This document shows, in pieces, positions 1 through 10,110 of a stretch of DNA of 64,000 bases; the stretch's first letter is position 1; each line of letters begins with the position of its first letter. Below the pieces are notes generated by a model. The model was not told the origin of the DNA. It ran no database searches and saw only the letters and a program-made list of their open reading frames with translations. Source of the DNA: Henricia sp. BOLD:AAB3569 (lineage: Eukaryota > Echinodermata > Asteroidea > Spinulosida > Echinasteridae); assembly GCA_037783545.1 (NCBI GenBank), contig JBBELK010000008.1, positions 387,001 through 451,000 on the forward strand, given 5' to 3'. Both the position numbers and the translations under genes were made by a program.

Positions 1-779
1 CGGTGATAATGCCTGAGCTGCTAGCCGGTTTTAAACGGATTGTTTAAGACTGGCCAAACCCACTTTTAATCCCATTCATAAATAGATTTGTGTAAATCGG
101 TAAAACTTAATAAAATTAGCTTGGCGTTTTGCCATGTTTTGCATTCACTTTTTCCCTTCATCACATTGTTCGTTTAAACTTCTACCGGTAGCTGTGCGTC
201 GAGTAATGCAGGTGTGTTGTGTACGCGCACACACACGACCTGGTAGATTTGTCACAGTGCACATTTTGCTTTTGGGAGCATGCAGTTTCTGTGTGCGTGT
301 TCCATACGCGCCGACTAGGGCGCGGGCACAAGCGCGAGCAAGCCGTTCATTATCACTGGTTATTATCTCTCATTTAAAAACGGTCATGTGATGTGGTGTG
401 CTCTCAGCCAATGAGGATGCATAAGGGTATTTATGAATCACTTCTTAAGGCAAGAAACATGGGTCAAACAACAACAGTTATGCACCAGAATGTGCCAATA
501 TTAGTGAAAGACAAATCAGCCAAACATCAAATGAAGTCAGCCACAATTAAAGTGCTTTTAGCCGAAATATGTTCATGGGTGTTGACAAACATCAATGAAC
601 ATATTTTCTGACTATCTTCAAGTGAAAGTACAAATTCAGATTATACAAGTCAAGGTATTACGAGGTCAGAGAATGTAGTTCAAACCCAAAGTTAAATGTT
701 CTAATGCATCCAGATGTGTGGCTGTCTTCACCAACTGTTACATTACCTTCTGCAGGAATGTTCATGTAGATAAACAATG
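1..779. other. No recognisable gene
   Basis: Short open frames here have no recognisable domain, no convincing splice signals and biased composition (CA/GT-rich around 200-340). I see no RNA gene and no clear repeat boundary. Confidence 0.4.
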
Positions 780-979
780 TCAAGGGGAAATGTCCAAAAT
801 GCTGTGGTACTTAAAACAAACGTCTACTCCCGTCAAAAGTGAGTCGACTTCCAAATAATCCAAGGCTTTTTGTTCCACAAACACGAACACCAGCTCTGAC
901 TCCACTGCCTCGATCCTCAAACAATGAGTGGTTCCCTCTATCATCCCTCTTCCATGTACGTTGGGATATTTAACCCGAC
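780..979 (-). CDS. Possible terminal coding exon of an unknown gene
   Basis: On the minus strand a pyrimidine-rich tract ending in TTTTAG is followed directly by an open frame of about 66 codons that ends at a TGA at 780. The predicted peptide is of ordinary, non-repetitive composition (many V, E, D, L; several C and H) and looks more protein-like than the surrounding frames. I do not recognise a family. The supposed intron upstream (from 980) contains an inverted-repeat element (1040-1479), and I could not find a preceding exon in the window. It could equally be chance; the canonical acceptor is the main argument for it. Confidence 0.3.
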
Positions 980-1039
980 CTAAAATGGGAGAAAACAATT
1001 TGTCAAATGGCCACTCAAGAAACTCGGAAGTTCGATTGA

Positions 1040-1479
1040 CGACTATAGTTTGACTAGAGTCCCTCGAACAACGGAATTATCCATCGTTTGAGGGACTACC
1101 ATTGTTCAAGGGACTCTACAGGAAGTCGCTCAATTGAACTTGCTGCTGAATGTAGCCCAAACCTGGAAGGAGATTTTTTTTCGCGAACGTGTAGTTAGTG
1201 TGTTGACGGTGGCCCAAAGAGAACGTAAAAAGAAACCACAGTAAAGCGTCACGTGAGCGCACACGAGAGTGCTACTATAGTATGGGCCACTCTGTACTCG
1301 ACTTGATGTTCTCCACGGGCCAGTATCAACGCACGAACTGCACATTCGCGGAAAAAAAAATCCACCTCCAGCTTTGGACTTTGAGCAAGTTTGATTGAGC
1401 GACGAGTCTCTGGACTCTATTGTCGTCCTTGAATGACATAATTTATATTGTTCGAGGGACTCAAGTCAAACTATAGTCG
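1040..1479. mobile_element. TIR element, about 440 bp
   Basis: The left end (1040-1072) reappears as its reverse complement at 1447-1479 with one or two mismatches: CGACTATAGTTTGACT... against ...AAACTATAGTCG. A second inverted pair lies inside (about 1168-1220 and 1305-1365, both T/A-tract plus CGCGAA-type sequence). A related inverted sequence occurs at 20620-20765. No transposase. I could not resolve a target duplication, so the superfamily is unknown. Confidence 0.6.
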
Positions 1480-1734
1480 TAGATCGAGCTTGCTCTGGGT
1501 TTAATCCACAACCCGGTGCCGCTGTGCGTCGTGAAGAGAAAAGGGGATTGTCGGCCACTGTCAAAAATATATATATGTTTTTGATTCCAAAACGGTATTT
1601 TAGGTTTGTTTTTTTTTTACATATTTTCCCATTTAGAATATCTTTAGACGACCAAATCTTGGAAATTGTGTATGTGATTCCAATTTTGAGGGGAAAAAAT
1701 GGTTTGGGTCATTGACTAGCAATCATGGGTGAAA

Positions 1735-1800
1735 ACTTGTGGTTGCGGGTTCAAATCCGGTTGCTCCATCCTTCGGAAGGGATGTAAAGCCCGAACTTCC
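1735..1800 (+). repeat. tRNA-like 3' half / SINE-like fragment
   Basis: The plus strand carries GGGTTCAAATCC, a near-perfect RNA polymerase III B box (T-arm), followed by an acceptor-like end and then CTTCGGAAGGGATGTAAAG, a motif I associate with tRNA-derived SINEs of marine invertebrates. The T stem pairs imperfectly, and no D-arm or anticodon half is seen upstream, so it is not a functional tRNA gene. It abuts the truncated 3' end of the gypsy RT fragment on the minus strand. Confidence 0.35.
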
Positions 1801-2720
1801 ACTCGAACTGCCGTGCCTTCTCTGTGAGGCGATGTAAGGGGCGAGCGATATCGGCAAATCCACGAATGAATCGCCGATAGTATGACGCAAGTCCCACAAA
1901 GCTACGTACATCCTTCGTACAGGTGGGTGTTGGCCACGTGCGGATAGTCTCCACTTTATCTGGGTCAGTAGAAATCCCTTCCGGAGAGACTACGTGCCCC
2001 AGGTATTTCACTGATTGTCGGAACAAAGCGCATTTTGACGGCTTCAGTTTTAGCCCCGCCGAGCGAAATCTCTGGAAGACCTCTCGCAAACGGGTTATCT
2101 CTTCGCCTACGCTTTTGCCGTAAACTATGACGTCGTCAAGGTAGACAAGTAGTGTTTCCCACTGGAGTCCATGAACTACGCGCTCCATGAGCCGCTCAAA
2201 TGTGGAAGGGGCATTGCACAGCCCGAAAGGCATAACCTTCCAGGCGTACAAGCCCCCGCGAGCTACGAAAGCTGACTTTTTCTTGGCCTCCTCGTCAAGC
2301 TCTACCTGCCAGTATCCGGAGACGAGGTCTAAGGTGGAAAACCACCTCGCTCCGGATAAGGCATCTAAGGTGTAGTCAATCCGCGGGACCGGGTAGGCGT
2401 CCTTCATAGTTACAGCATTAAGACGCCTATAGTCTATGCAGAACCGCCTGCTGCCATCTTTCTTTCGCACAAGGACGACATTCGAGGCCCATGGGCTTTC
2501 TGAAGGTTCGATGATCCCTCTCTCCAGTAGGTCGCCGACTTGTTTTGTTATCTCGTCCCGTTGACTTGCTGGATGTCGACGCGGTCTTTCTTTAATTGGT
2601 CGTGCGTTGTCTGTGTCTATGTGGTGCTTCACCCAATCGCACCTCCCTAGGTCATGGTCATCGGCAGAGAATGCATCGCGGAACTCGGTCAAGAGGTTGG
2701 CTACAGCTTCATGATGTTCC
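1790..2720 (-). pseudogene. Ty3/gypsy reverse transcriptase fragment (element D)
   Basis: About 300 open codons encode most of a gypsy RT: the N-terminal PSESPWASN and RRFCIDYRRLN blocks, the fingers/palm segment DLVSGYWQV, the MPFGLCNAPSTF block and the catalytic YLDD, then the connection region with KYLGHVVS and SYYRRFIRGFA. RT should be followed by RNase H and integrase, but similarity stops near 1790, where a tRNA-like/SINE-like sequence begins. Upstream (higher coordinates) a 14 bp tandem duplication disrupts the frame shared with the protease. It is a dead partial copy of a reverse-transcribing mobile element. Confidence 0.9.
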
Positions 2721-2721
2721 C

Positions 2722-2749
2722 GATCTAGAAGGTGAGATCTAGAAGGTGA
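2722..2749. repeat. 14 bp tandem duplication breaking gag-pol frame
   Basis: GATCTAGAAGGTGA occurs twice back to back. It lies in the linker between protease and RT of element D. Because 14 is not a multiple of three, it shifts the frame: the protease-side frame ends in a stop here and the RT frame opens just beyond. Confidence 0.85.
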
Positions 2750-3660
2750 GGAGGAACATTCGCTTCGTGCCCGGTAATATCAGTGGGGGCCACTGGTAGT
2801 GCCTCCTCAACGTTGGCTTCCGGTACGACCGTGAGGCGACCAGCCATGGTGTCTGCGTCGTCCTTCCTGGGACGATTGCTTCGTGGCCCGCAGGGATGAC
2901 GACATCCTCTGCCACCACAACCCGTGCACAAGGATTCCCTGTGATTCCACCTTGGCAAAGACAACATTAACCTGTCGAGTCGTCCTTCCAACGCATACGT
3001 CCAGGCTCGCCACTCCGAGGGTCTCCATGATGGACCCGTCCGCCTGGGATACTGCGACCCCGTCCCGGTGCAGTGAAGGTCTCGTCTCGACTGGCATTTT
3101 GTAGTAAACCTCTGTCGAGATAATTGTGTCAGTGGTACCTGTGTCAACAAGGAACGTAATGGACGTTCCACGCACCCGTCCCTGCACGTGGAAACCGTGC
3201 GTCGGGGAGACAAGTGGCGCGAAGACCTTCCGTATTTCCTCCGGTAGTGGGCCGCTCCGTACGCTCGCTTTATCCAAGGTCTGGCTTTTCGACTCGCCTG
3301 CCTCCGGTGAACCCTTGGCTGGAATCTTGGCTGTGGATCGAGGCAGCCTGTCGGCCTCCCCCGCCGGGCAGTTCCGTTTGAAATGTCCAAGACTCCCGCA
3401 AGAGAAACAGACACCGCGTCTTTCGGACTTCCCCTGTCTCCCGCGGGAGGCCCTTGCCCTGGGTCGAATCCCAGCCACAGCTGCCGGAAGCCGCTGACAG
3501 ACCTCAGCGTTCCTCGAGGGTTCCAAGTCCCCAATCACAACGTCGTCATATGACATGCTTCCTCCAAAGGCTCTTCGTCCGATGGTAGCCTCTGCTGTAA
3601 ACCCTGTAGCACGACCGCCACGTGCGTGCGGTTGGCTACGAGGTGTATCCTTTCGAGTTT
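2750..3660 (-). pseudogene. Gypsy gag C-terminus and protease (element D)
   Basis: One minus-strand frame holds a CCHC zinc knuckle (CFSCGSLGHFKRNCP, a nucleocapsid RNA-binding motif) and, about 80 residues later, the aspartic protease active site FLVDTGTTDTIIS. The order zinc knuckle, protease, RT is that of a Ty3/gypsy gag-pol. A different frame at about 3535-3660 appears to continue the gag side, implying at least one frameshift. Beyond 3660 a hydrophobic stretch (about 3690-3780) does not resemble gag, and I could not identify the gag N-terminus or a 5' LTR. Not functional. Confidence 0.8.
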
Positions 3661-4240
3661 GACCCGTTCGTCTTCCGCCGATCGGTGGAGCAAGTTTAAC
3701 AAACCCCAATATTTCAATACAAATATTAAGACAATCAGAATAATGAATAAGCAAACAATTACTAAAGCAAGTATGGCCTTGCTAAATTCCCCCATAAGCC
3801 TCAACGGTAAAGGGTAACCTCACCCTGCCTCTTTGCGGTAAGCCTAGCAGAGTAATCCCACCGCTGCCGCCATGTGTAGCGGGACCGAAGTCTAGTAATA
3901 AGTTGTGTAGGAAGTCCTACAGGTAATCGCTGCCACCATCCAACCAGAGGCTGACGTCTGGTAGCCCCTGTCAGAGCGCGGGCACCTCCTCCTCGGAGTC
4001 GCCTCCCGTGAAATCAAGGGGGCGGGGTCCGTTCGCCGGAAATCTACCGCGCCTACTCTGCCTAGGCTCTCCGAACAGGGGAATGTGAGGACCAAGGAAT
4101 TAAATGAGAAAGAGAGACTTCCTGTCAGGGGAAACAATGGGTATGGTTTAATTAAGTCTCCCTATAGCCACAGATTGGGGTAAGCCTCTGTAGATAACGA
4201 CAGCCTCCAAGGCCACCGGCTCCTGTGCTTCACTCACTGA

Positions 4241-4364
4241 GTCAGCCTCCTACGTCCCTTAGCGTCTGCCTAGACTGTAGTAAGCCTCCCTCGTGTCATT
4301 CAGTCAGCCTCCTACGTCCCTTGGCGTCTGCCTAGACTGTAGTAAGCCTTCCGCGTGTCATTCA
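4241..4364. repeat. Two tandem copies of a 62 bp unit
   Basis: The unit beginning GTCAGCCTCCTACGTCCCTT occurs twice with few differences (4241-4302 and 4303-4364). It may be subterminal or gag-leader sequence of element D, but no LTR boundary is visible. Confidence 0.8.
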
Positions 4365-4399
4365 CTTGCCGTGCCGTATCACACGTTCAAGGAAACCCA

Positions 4400-5600
4400 G
4401 CGCAGAGAGGCCGAGTGTGCGGAAAAAGGGGCTAACGTACCCTCATTGCGGACGCAAGGGAAGCGAATATGCTCGACCACACGCACGTGGCCAGCACGTG
4501 GCAGGCACTTGGGTGACACGCGTGGGGCCTACCAGCCCACAATGTACATTAAAGGTGATTTCGCTACAGTATGATTACCAGAAAGAAATAATAATAAATG
4601 CTACTTACAGGCTGAACATCTAACGCTTTTGGACTTGATGGAATCTTCCATCTTACACCGGTGGAGAAGATGCATACATGTAGTAATTGGGTCCTCTTGT
4701 GATCATCTGTCAAGAAACACCATCTATGATTATAATATTGCATGATGAAATGCTGAACATGTCAACTTAAAATACCTGCAGATGCAAAAATAAACTTTGC
4801 TGTCTTTGCACTTTATTTTATTATGCTAAGTTTAGCTTATACATGGCCAAGTTTATGAAGATTTGAGCAAGTACATGACTGGACAACACATACAGTTCGG
4901 TATACAACCGACGTGCACATGTATGCAAAATTAAGCATAGTTAAGACTGTATGCCTACTGGTTGCCTGCATAGATTCCTGCACTTGAAGCAGACATTTTG
5001 AAACAATGTTCTGAAAAAGTATTATAAGCTATAACGGCTACCTTGTGCTTTTTGCTGCTTTAGGAATTCCATTCTCAGCCAAACTTGATATGTTAACTCT
5101 TGGGAACTCCAAGCATGCGTCTAAGAAGCATCAAACTTTCTTCATCCACTTTATTTTCTGTAGGGAAAAACAATTTACATTTTCAAAAAAGGCAATTATG
5201 CTTACAAAAACAATCAACTTGTAAATTACATACCGAGCAGACAACTCGCACCTGGACCGAGTGGACAACTCGTCCACGAGTACACGAGCAGTAGTTGAGA
5301 AACATGAATAAGAGTTGGGAAGTTAATCAGTCTGAGACATTTTTTTCTTTCAAATGCCTCATCTAGCATTGAAATGTGCAGATTTGAATGAAAAACCAAA
5401 AATTTATATTACAAACAAATTAAGATGTTGTGAGGGAATTGTTAGTATCATACATGTACATTTACATGTACATGTATGTTTTGTACACAAGCCTCACAAA
5501 GTCTAAAGCCATGATCAACTTCTCAATTCTTTCCGAAACAAGTTTAGACAGAAAAAGATTTTACTATTATACTAGGCACCCCACCAGCACTTAGGTTTTA
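4400..5600. other. No gene seen
   Basis: AT-rich, no long open frame, no recognisable TE protein. There are small ACATGTACATGT palindromes near 5450-5480 and a first degenerate ACTCG/GGACCGAG motif near 5235-5290 related to the inverted repeat that starts at 5605. Confidence 0.5.
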
Positions 5601-5604
5601 GCGG

Positions 5605-5688
5605 GTGCAGGTCAACTCGGTCCCAAACCAACTCAGTCCCAATCCAACTCGGTCCCAACGAACTAAGCCCCAGGACAACTCGACCGTC
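5605..5688. repeat. Left arm of outer inverted repeat (CAACTCGGTCCC family)
   Basis: Repeats of the type CAACTCGGTCCCAA occur several times here. Their reverse complement, with the same flanking word order (CGGTCGAGTTGTCCTGGG ... GTTGGGACCGAGTTG), lies at 10929-11000, and tandem variants extend to about 11140. The two arms bracket the 4.2 kb transposon, suggesting an older outer element into which the 4.2 kb one inserted. Confidence 0.6.
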
Positions 5689-5703
5689 ATGGGAAAATAA
5701 ACG

Positions 5704-5859
5704 TAGGGGGGCCTTTGCTTGGGTTTGTTTTCATCTATTTTGCGTGTGTTGCGTATGCGCTGCGCATGCCTGTCTGTAATTAGTCTGTGGAGAAATTTAG
5801 ACGCATACGCAACGCATGCACGAGACGGATGAAAAACGGACCAAAGGAAAGGCCCCTGT
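5704..5859. mobile_element. Palindromic MITE, about 156 bp
   Basis: The left arm (about 5704-5762) and right arm (about 5805-5859) are imperfect reverse complements: both ends read GGGGCCTTT... and the inner ends share GTTGCGTATGCG. Left and right flanks share GTA, which could be a 3 bp target duplication. No coding capacity. Confidence 0.6.
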
Positions 5860-5900
5860 AGGCTACGTAAAGAAAAGTGTGAAGGCCATAGCTGTCGTAG

Positions 5901-6017
5901 TAGTCCAGATTCTGGACTATATTATTGCGATATTGGATCGTAGCGCGGCCGACTATAGAGGGCGGAATATCGATATGATTTGGACAGCGCATAATATAGT
6001 CCAGAACTTAACCTCAA
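5901..6017. repeat. Left TIR of the 4.2 kb transposon
   Basis: 117 bp, identical to the inverted right end. It contains palindromes: AGTCCAGATTCTGGACT at the tip, and GGACTATATTAT near the outside facing ATAATATAGTCC near the inside. Each TIR could therefore fold on itself. Confidence 0.9.
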
Positions 6018-6499
6018 ATTCCCCGCTGGGGTCAAAGGTCAATCGAGCTCATAAATATTCATTCACGTCGCGGTGTTCGATACCGCGATATCGATATCTG
6101 CAGCGCAGCATGCATGTACGTGTGCGCAAACTGCATACGAGTACTGTACTTTACACATAGCGCGTATTGCATGCAGTGTGTATGTGACTCAGCTCATGCA
6201 GCGAGAATAGATAGCTAGCACGAACGTTTTAATGGCTAGGTCACTTTGGGGGTGGGGCGTAGGGGGACTGGTTGGAGTACTGCATGTACCTGGGAGGTTT
6301 ACTGTGAGGGGGTGGGAGTGATTGGGTGGGGTCCTACATGGGAAAATTTGGATATAGCTTATTCCTTGCTGTGCCATTTACTTCGGTTTCATGCTTAAAG
6401 TGCAAAAAAACTAAAATATTATAAAAATCAACTGTTCTTGTTTATCCTTTTCTTGAAGTTCAACATGTACATGTACAATGTAGTAGCAGATCTAATATT

Positions 6500-7920
6500 T
6501 TTGTGGCCCGCCGGGTGGGAGCTTCAGATAAGACATGTTTTGCAATGCACAAAATAATGAAGCAGGCACACAACTCAGCAAAATAAGTTCTCGGTAGTCT
6601 TATTTAAATTAATATTTGACACAAGTGTCATCTAGTAATGGGATTATGACCTTAACATTCATTTAACAACGACATGGGGTATGAAGCAAAACTGCAATTA
6701 AGTGAGCAGTCCATTGAATCCATTCCTTCAAATTTGGAAGTCTCATGTATCTGTCTCAACTTGTGAAGCACAAAACTAATCAAATTATGAGGATGCCTGA
6801 TTTGAGGGTTTTTATTAACATAATGCACTCTTTCAACCAGGGATTGGACATTTAACCGGTTAACCGGGGAAAAAATAAAAACCATTTTGCCGAACGTTTA
6901 AACGAAACCCAATTTTAGAGAATTTACAATAGTTTTCAATAGTTTTTTGTATTTACTTCATGAAATTGAAATAAATGTATATGGAGTCGTAGTAACATTT
7001 TCACCCGATAAAGATTCAATGGTTATTTTAGGGGCCTATATAGGGGTATTATTGTGTGCATTGCGAATGCATCTATAAAGTAAAACAACACCAACAACTT
7101 TGGTGTCGGCTGAACGGTTAACCGGTTAACCGACACTGGAAAGAATTGCAAACCGGTTTCTGAATTAACCGTAAATGCCAATCCCTACTTTTAACAGATG
7201 GGAAATGTTAATCTACAAAAAATAGAAGTTATTCATCTTTCAGTTGCAATTTTTAATAAAACTGAATTCAGTATGACAGTACATCAAAATTTTAAAAATG
7301 CATTCTGAATTAAGACTGAGTTCACACTTGAGTTTATTTGTGTTAAATCCTTTAATGCCATTTGCAATGTGCAAATAAGCAGGCACACAATTCACAGGAA
7401 ATGTTTCCCTCCTGTAGAAAAAAAAGGCCAGGCCGGGGGACTTCATGACTATGCCACCTCAATACAAACTCAACAAAATAAGTTCCCAGACATTTATTCA
7501 AGTTCAAAAATTTCAAATTAGGCCTAATAGTTGATACAACAATCCTCAGCCAGTATAATTGCCTAGGTAGGCCTCTATGACCTGAACATTCATTTAAAAT
7601 TGGCATGGGGTGTGAAGCAAAACTGCGAGTGAGCACTCCATTCCTTCAAATTTAGAAGTCTCATATTTTTCAGTGTCTCAACATGTGAAACACAAAACTA
7701 ATCAATTTTGAGTATTCTTGAATTGCAATGAGGGTTTTCATTAACATAGTATACTTTCAAAAGAATGGAATGTTAATCTGCAAAACAAGAAATTATTAAT
7801 ATTTCAGTTGCAATTTTTAACAAAACTGAATTCCTGAATTCAGTAGGAGTACAGCAAGATTCAAAAACATGCATTCTGAGCTACACAACTGCAATAATGA
7901 GCTACACACATGAGTTTATT
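6500..7920. repeat. Internal tandem duplication in the 4.2 kb transposon
   Basis: A diverged direct duplication. Unit 1 (about 6500-7350) and unit 2 (about 7360-7920) share, in order, CAGGCACACAA, AAAATAAGTTC, GAAGCAAAACTGC, CATTCCTTCAAATTT, AACACAAAACTAATCAA-type words, TTTCAGTTGCAATTTTTAA and GCATTCTGA. Unit 1 is longer because it contains the 350 bp hAT-like MITE. The divergence implies the duplication predates that MITE insertion and the last mobilisation of the element. Confidence 0.75.
6838..7187. mobile_element. hAT-like MITE, 350 bp, nested
   Basis: Ends CAGGGATTGG... and ...CCAATCCCTA, the CAGGG/TAGGG-type termini of hAT elements, with AACCGGTTAACCGG palindromes just inside both ends. 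The 8 bp flanks CTTTCAAC (6830-6837) and CTTTTAAC (7188-7195) differ by one base, matching the 8 bp duplication of hAT transposition. The uninterrupted sister repeat near 7745-7765 confirms the empty site. No coding capacity. Confidence 0.8.
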
Positions 7921-8504
7921 ACTATAGTGTTCAATTTGCCTTTCACACTCATTTTTCAATGTGACCTGCAGCCACGCACAGAATATTTATATATACGTGC
8001 TGCTGCAGAGGATTACTGTCTGTGAATAAAATATATGAACAATTTCTGCATCTGCCGTAATTAAATTTGGAGCAAAATTACTTTGTAGACAACAACATAT
8101 ATCAGTGTAGAATTAATGCAGCTTTGCACAGATCAGGAAGTTGTAAAAATTGCCCCTTTTTTGCACAGGAATTTCTCCAAAAAGCTGCAGAGCAAATTAG
8201 AAAGGTATGCCGCATTTTCTGTTCAAATGTAACATTTTTCAGGGTTAGATAAAGTGCACAGACAATGAACCATCTTCAAAAACATAACACTATATATACT
8301 AGTCAGTGATTTTTCAAATCAGGGCAGTGATCATTCATCCTATCATTTGATGTATGTCAGAAATCTCAGAAAGGCAGACACATATAATGCAATACATGTA
8401 CATTTTCTATTGTTGCAATTGTGTAAGAGCTGAACGCCCCCGCCCCCCACCCCCCAATCTGCCTCTTTATTGGTCCATATAATATTGGAACGGTGGGAAC
8501 AAAT

Positions 8505-8985
8505 ATTTAAGGGGTCCTTAAAATGGTATTAAAAAAATCAAGCTTTTGAATTTGTATGTTCATGAGCAAAGTTATGACATCACATCAGGCAAACACAGGA
8601 TGACTCTAAACTCTGCACAAAATATTGCACTTTTTATTTCTCCAACTTTGATGAAACTCTTGTAACCCATGGCTGCATCATTTCAGTTTGTTTTACATGT
8701 TGTTTGTAAAAAAAATGGGAATAAAAACCGCAGCAGTTTGCCACAACTCCAGTTTGAATTCATGTTTTTCTATACTTTCTCCTAGTTTTTGTAAACAAAT
8801 TGTCAAAGTTGAAAATGTTGTCTTTTATTCATTTAAAATTCTAATGAACAGCACCAATGTCTGTATATAAACAAAAAGCTAATGGCTTTTAAAACAGGGT
8901 GCAATTTGCTTTGCAAATTTGTTAAAGTTTGTAATGTGGAGCACCCTGTCAAGCTTTAAAAGAATAATGTTGATAAAATGCCTGT
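8505..8985. mobile_element. Diverged relative of the TTAA-flanked MITE family
   Basis: Shares in order with the copies at 17039 and 22315: ATTTAAGGGG start, TCATGA..AA..T..ATG, AGGCAAACACAG, TGCACAAAA.ATT, CTTTTGTAACCCATGG-type, GTTTTACATGTTG, GCAGCAGTTTGCCACAA, and a run ending near GCTTTAAAAG. Much more diverged than the two intronic copies, so an older insertion inside the 4.2 kb transposon. Confidence 0.6.
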
Positions 8986-9417
8986 TAGAAATTTTAGCAA
9001 ATGATGCATGCAGTAATACTTCAGAAAACCTAAAAAAATACATGTATGGTTTGTGTGTTGAATGAATAGTAAAAAAAAAAAAATTTAGTTGGCAATTTTT
9101 TCCACAAATTATGTGATGTTTAAAAGTTTGTTATTGTTATCTACACTTTTAATATGGTTTTTCTTGTGGAGTTGTGATGGGTAACTGCAATAGAAACTGC
9201 AGTATATATGGGCCTTTTTTTGCCTATTGTGTAGAGCCTAAATTTCCTGGCCCACATGTACTAGAGGATTTTGTACTGAAGTGGCCATATATTAGTCAAC
9301 AAATTTAGTACACCTGCTTTTGTTGGAACTAATAACTGGCTTTATTTTACCATGTAAATTTTTCCTAAATACCATGCAATAAAATACACAATTAAAGCAC
9401 ACTGTGTCTTTATTTGA

Positions 9418-9480
9418 CTAAATTCTGACCTCTTGACGTTAAAAATAGCTATTTTTAGGGTCAAGAGGTCAGAATTTAGT
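9418..9480. repeat. Long hairpin (20 bp or more per arm)
   Basis: ACTAAATTCTGACCTCTTGA and its reverse complement TCAAGAGGTCAGAATTTAGT flank a loop that is itself nearly palindromic (AAAAATAGCTATTTTT). It lies inside the 4.2 kb transposon. A small palindromic MITE or a cruciform-forming sequence. Confidence 0.8.
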
Positions 9481-9718
9481 AGATAAAATTTGTTTCTTTA
9501 AAATAAAGTGCACTGATTTGATGGGGAAAACCTGAAATTATAAGTGAGAAAATTTGAACACGGCAGGATGAAGAAGTGTTTCCGCACAAAATCTTTTTTT
9601 TCTTCTCACTCCTATATATTTTTCATCAAATCTGCACAGATATGCTTGATGAGTAATTTTGAAGACAAAATCTGATCAACTTCTCAAGTCTTTCCAACTA
9701 CTATACAAACACACAGTA

Positions 9719-9766
9719 TGTATACACCTCCATGCGTGGCTATAGCCACGCACTTGCAGGTGTATA
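9719..9766. repeat. Imperfect palindrome TATACACCT...AGGTGTATA
   Basis: Centred on GCGTGGCTATAGCCACGC, a perfect 18 bp palindrome. The flanking TATACACCT and AGGTGTATA extend the stem with a few mismatches. Confidence 0.75.
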
Positions 9767-9993
9767 CTGTATGTTTGTTCGTTTCATAATGCACAGCGCA
9801 TAGCCGGCAGTAGGAGGCCGATATGTACACATTATAATATTATAATGACTACGCTTACATTGCGCGGACAATTTTCGAGAATCGATTCCTGACCGTCGAT
9901 TATTCGGCGCGCCTCACACACATGATTGATAAGCGCTGCGTCCAATCAGACTAGGTGGGCGGAGCTATAGTTCCCTCAAATTTCTGAGGGAAC

Positions 9994-10110
9994 TTGAGGT
10001 TAAGTTCTGGACTATATTATGCGCTGTCCAAATCATATCGATATTCCGCCCTCTATAGTCGGCCGCGCTACGATCCAATATCGCAATAATATAGTCCAGA
10101 ATCTGGACTA
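9994..10110. repeat. Right TIR of the 4.2 kb transposon
   Basis: 117 bp, perfect inverted copy of 5901-6017. Immediately inside it (9971-9992) is another small palindrome, TTCCCTCAAATTTCTGAGGGAA. Confidence 0.9.

Larger units (their letters stand above)
5901..10110. mobile_element. 4.2 kb non-autonomous DNA transposon with 117 bp TIRs and 9 bp TSD
   Basis: The first 117 bp (5901-6017) and the reverse complement of the last 117 bp (9994-10110) are identical base for base by my reading. Outside both ends lies the direct repeat CTGTCGTAG (5892-5900 and 10111-10119), a clean 9 bp target-site duplication. Long TIRs with a 9 bp duplication are typical of Mutator-like elements (MULEs); that assignment is inference. 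The interior is AT-rich, holds no transposase, and contains a tandem duplication, a nested hAT-like MITE and a diverged copy of the TTAA-flanked MITE. It must have been mobilised in trans. Confidence 0.85.

Noticed and set aside
1723..1911. Peptide with GATGFEPATTS, often found in database proteins
   Set aside because: This is the well-known spurious translation of a tRNA T-arm-like sequence; no protein is implied.
2725..3534. Long (269 codon) minus-strand frame over the gag-protease region
   Set aside because: Arg/Pro/Gly-rich shadow; the zinc knuckle and DTG motif lie in the overlapping frame.
3535..3804. Frame with a strong predicted membrane helix near gag of element D
   Set aside because: The hydrophobic part lies outside recognisable gag and no membrane protein is expected there; likely chance in AT-rich DNA.
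5780..5992. Open frame whose peptide recurs at 10019-10309
   Set aside because: The identical peptides come from the perfect 117 bp inverted TIRs read in opposite orientation; there is no domain.
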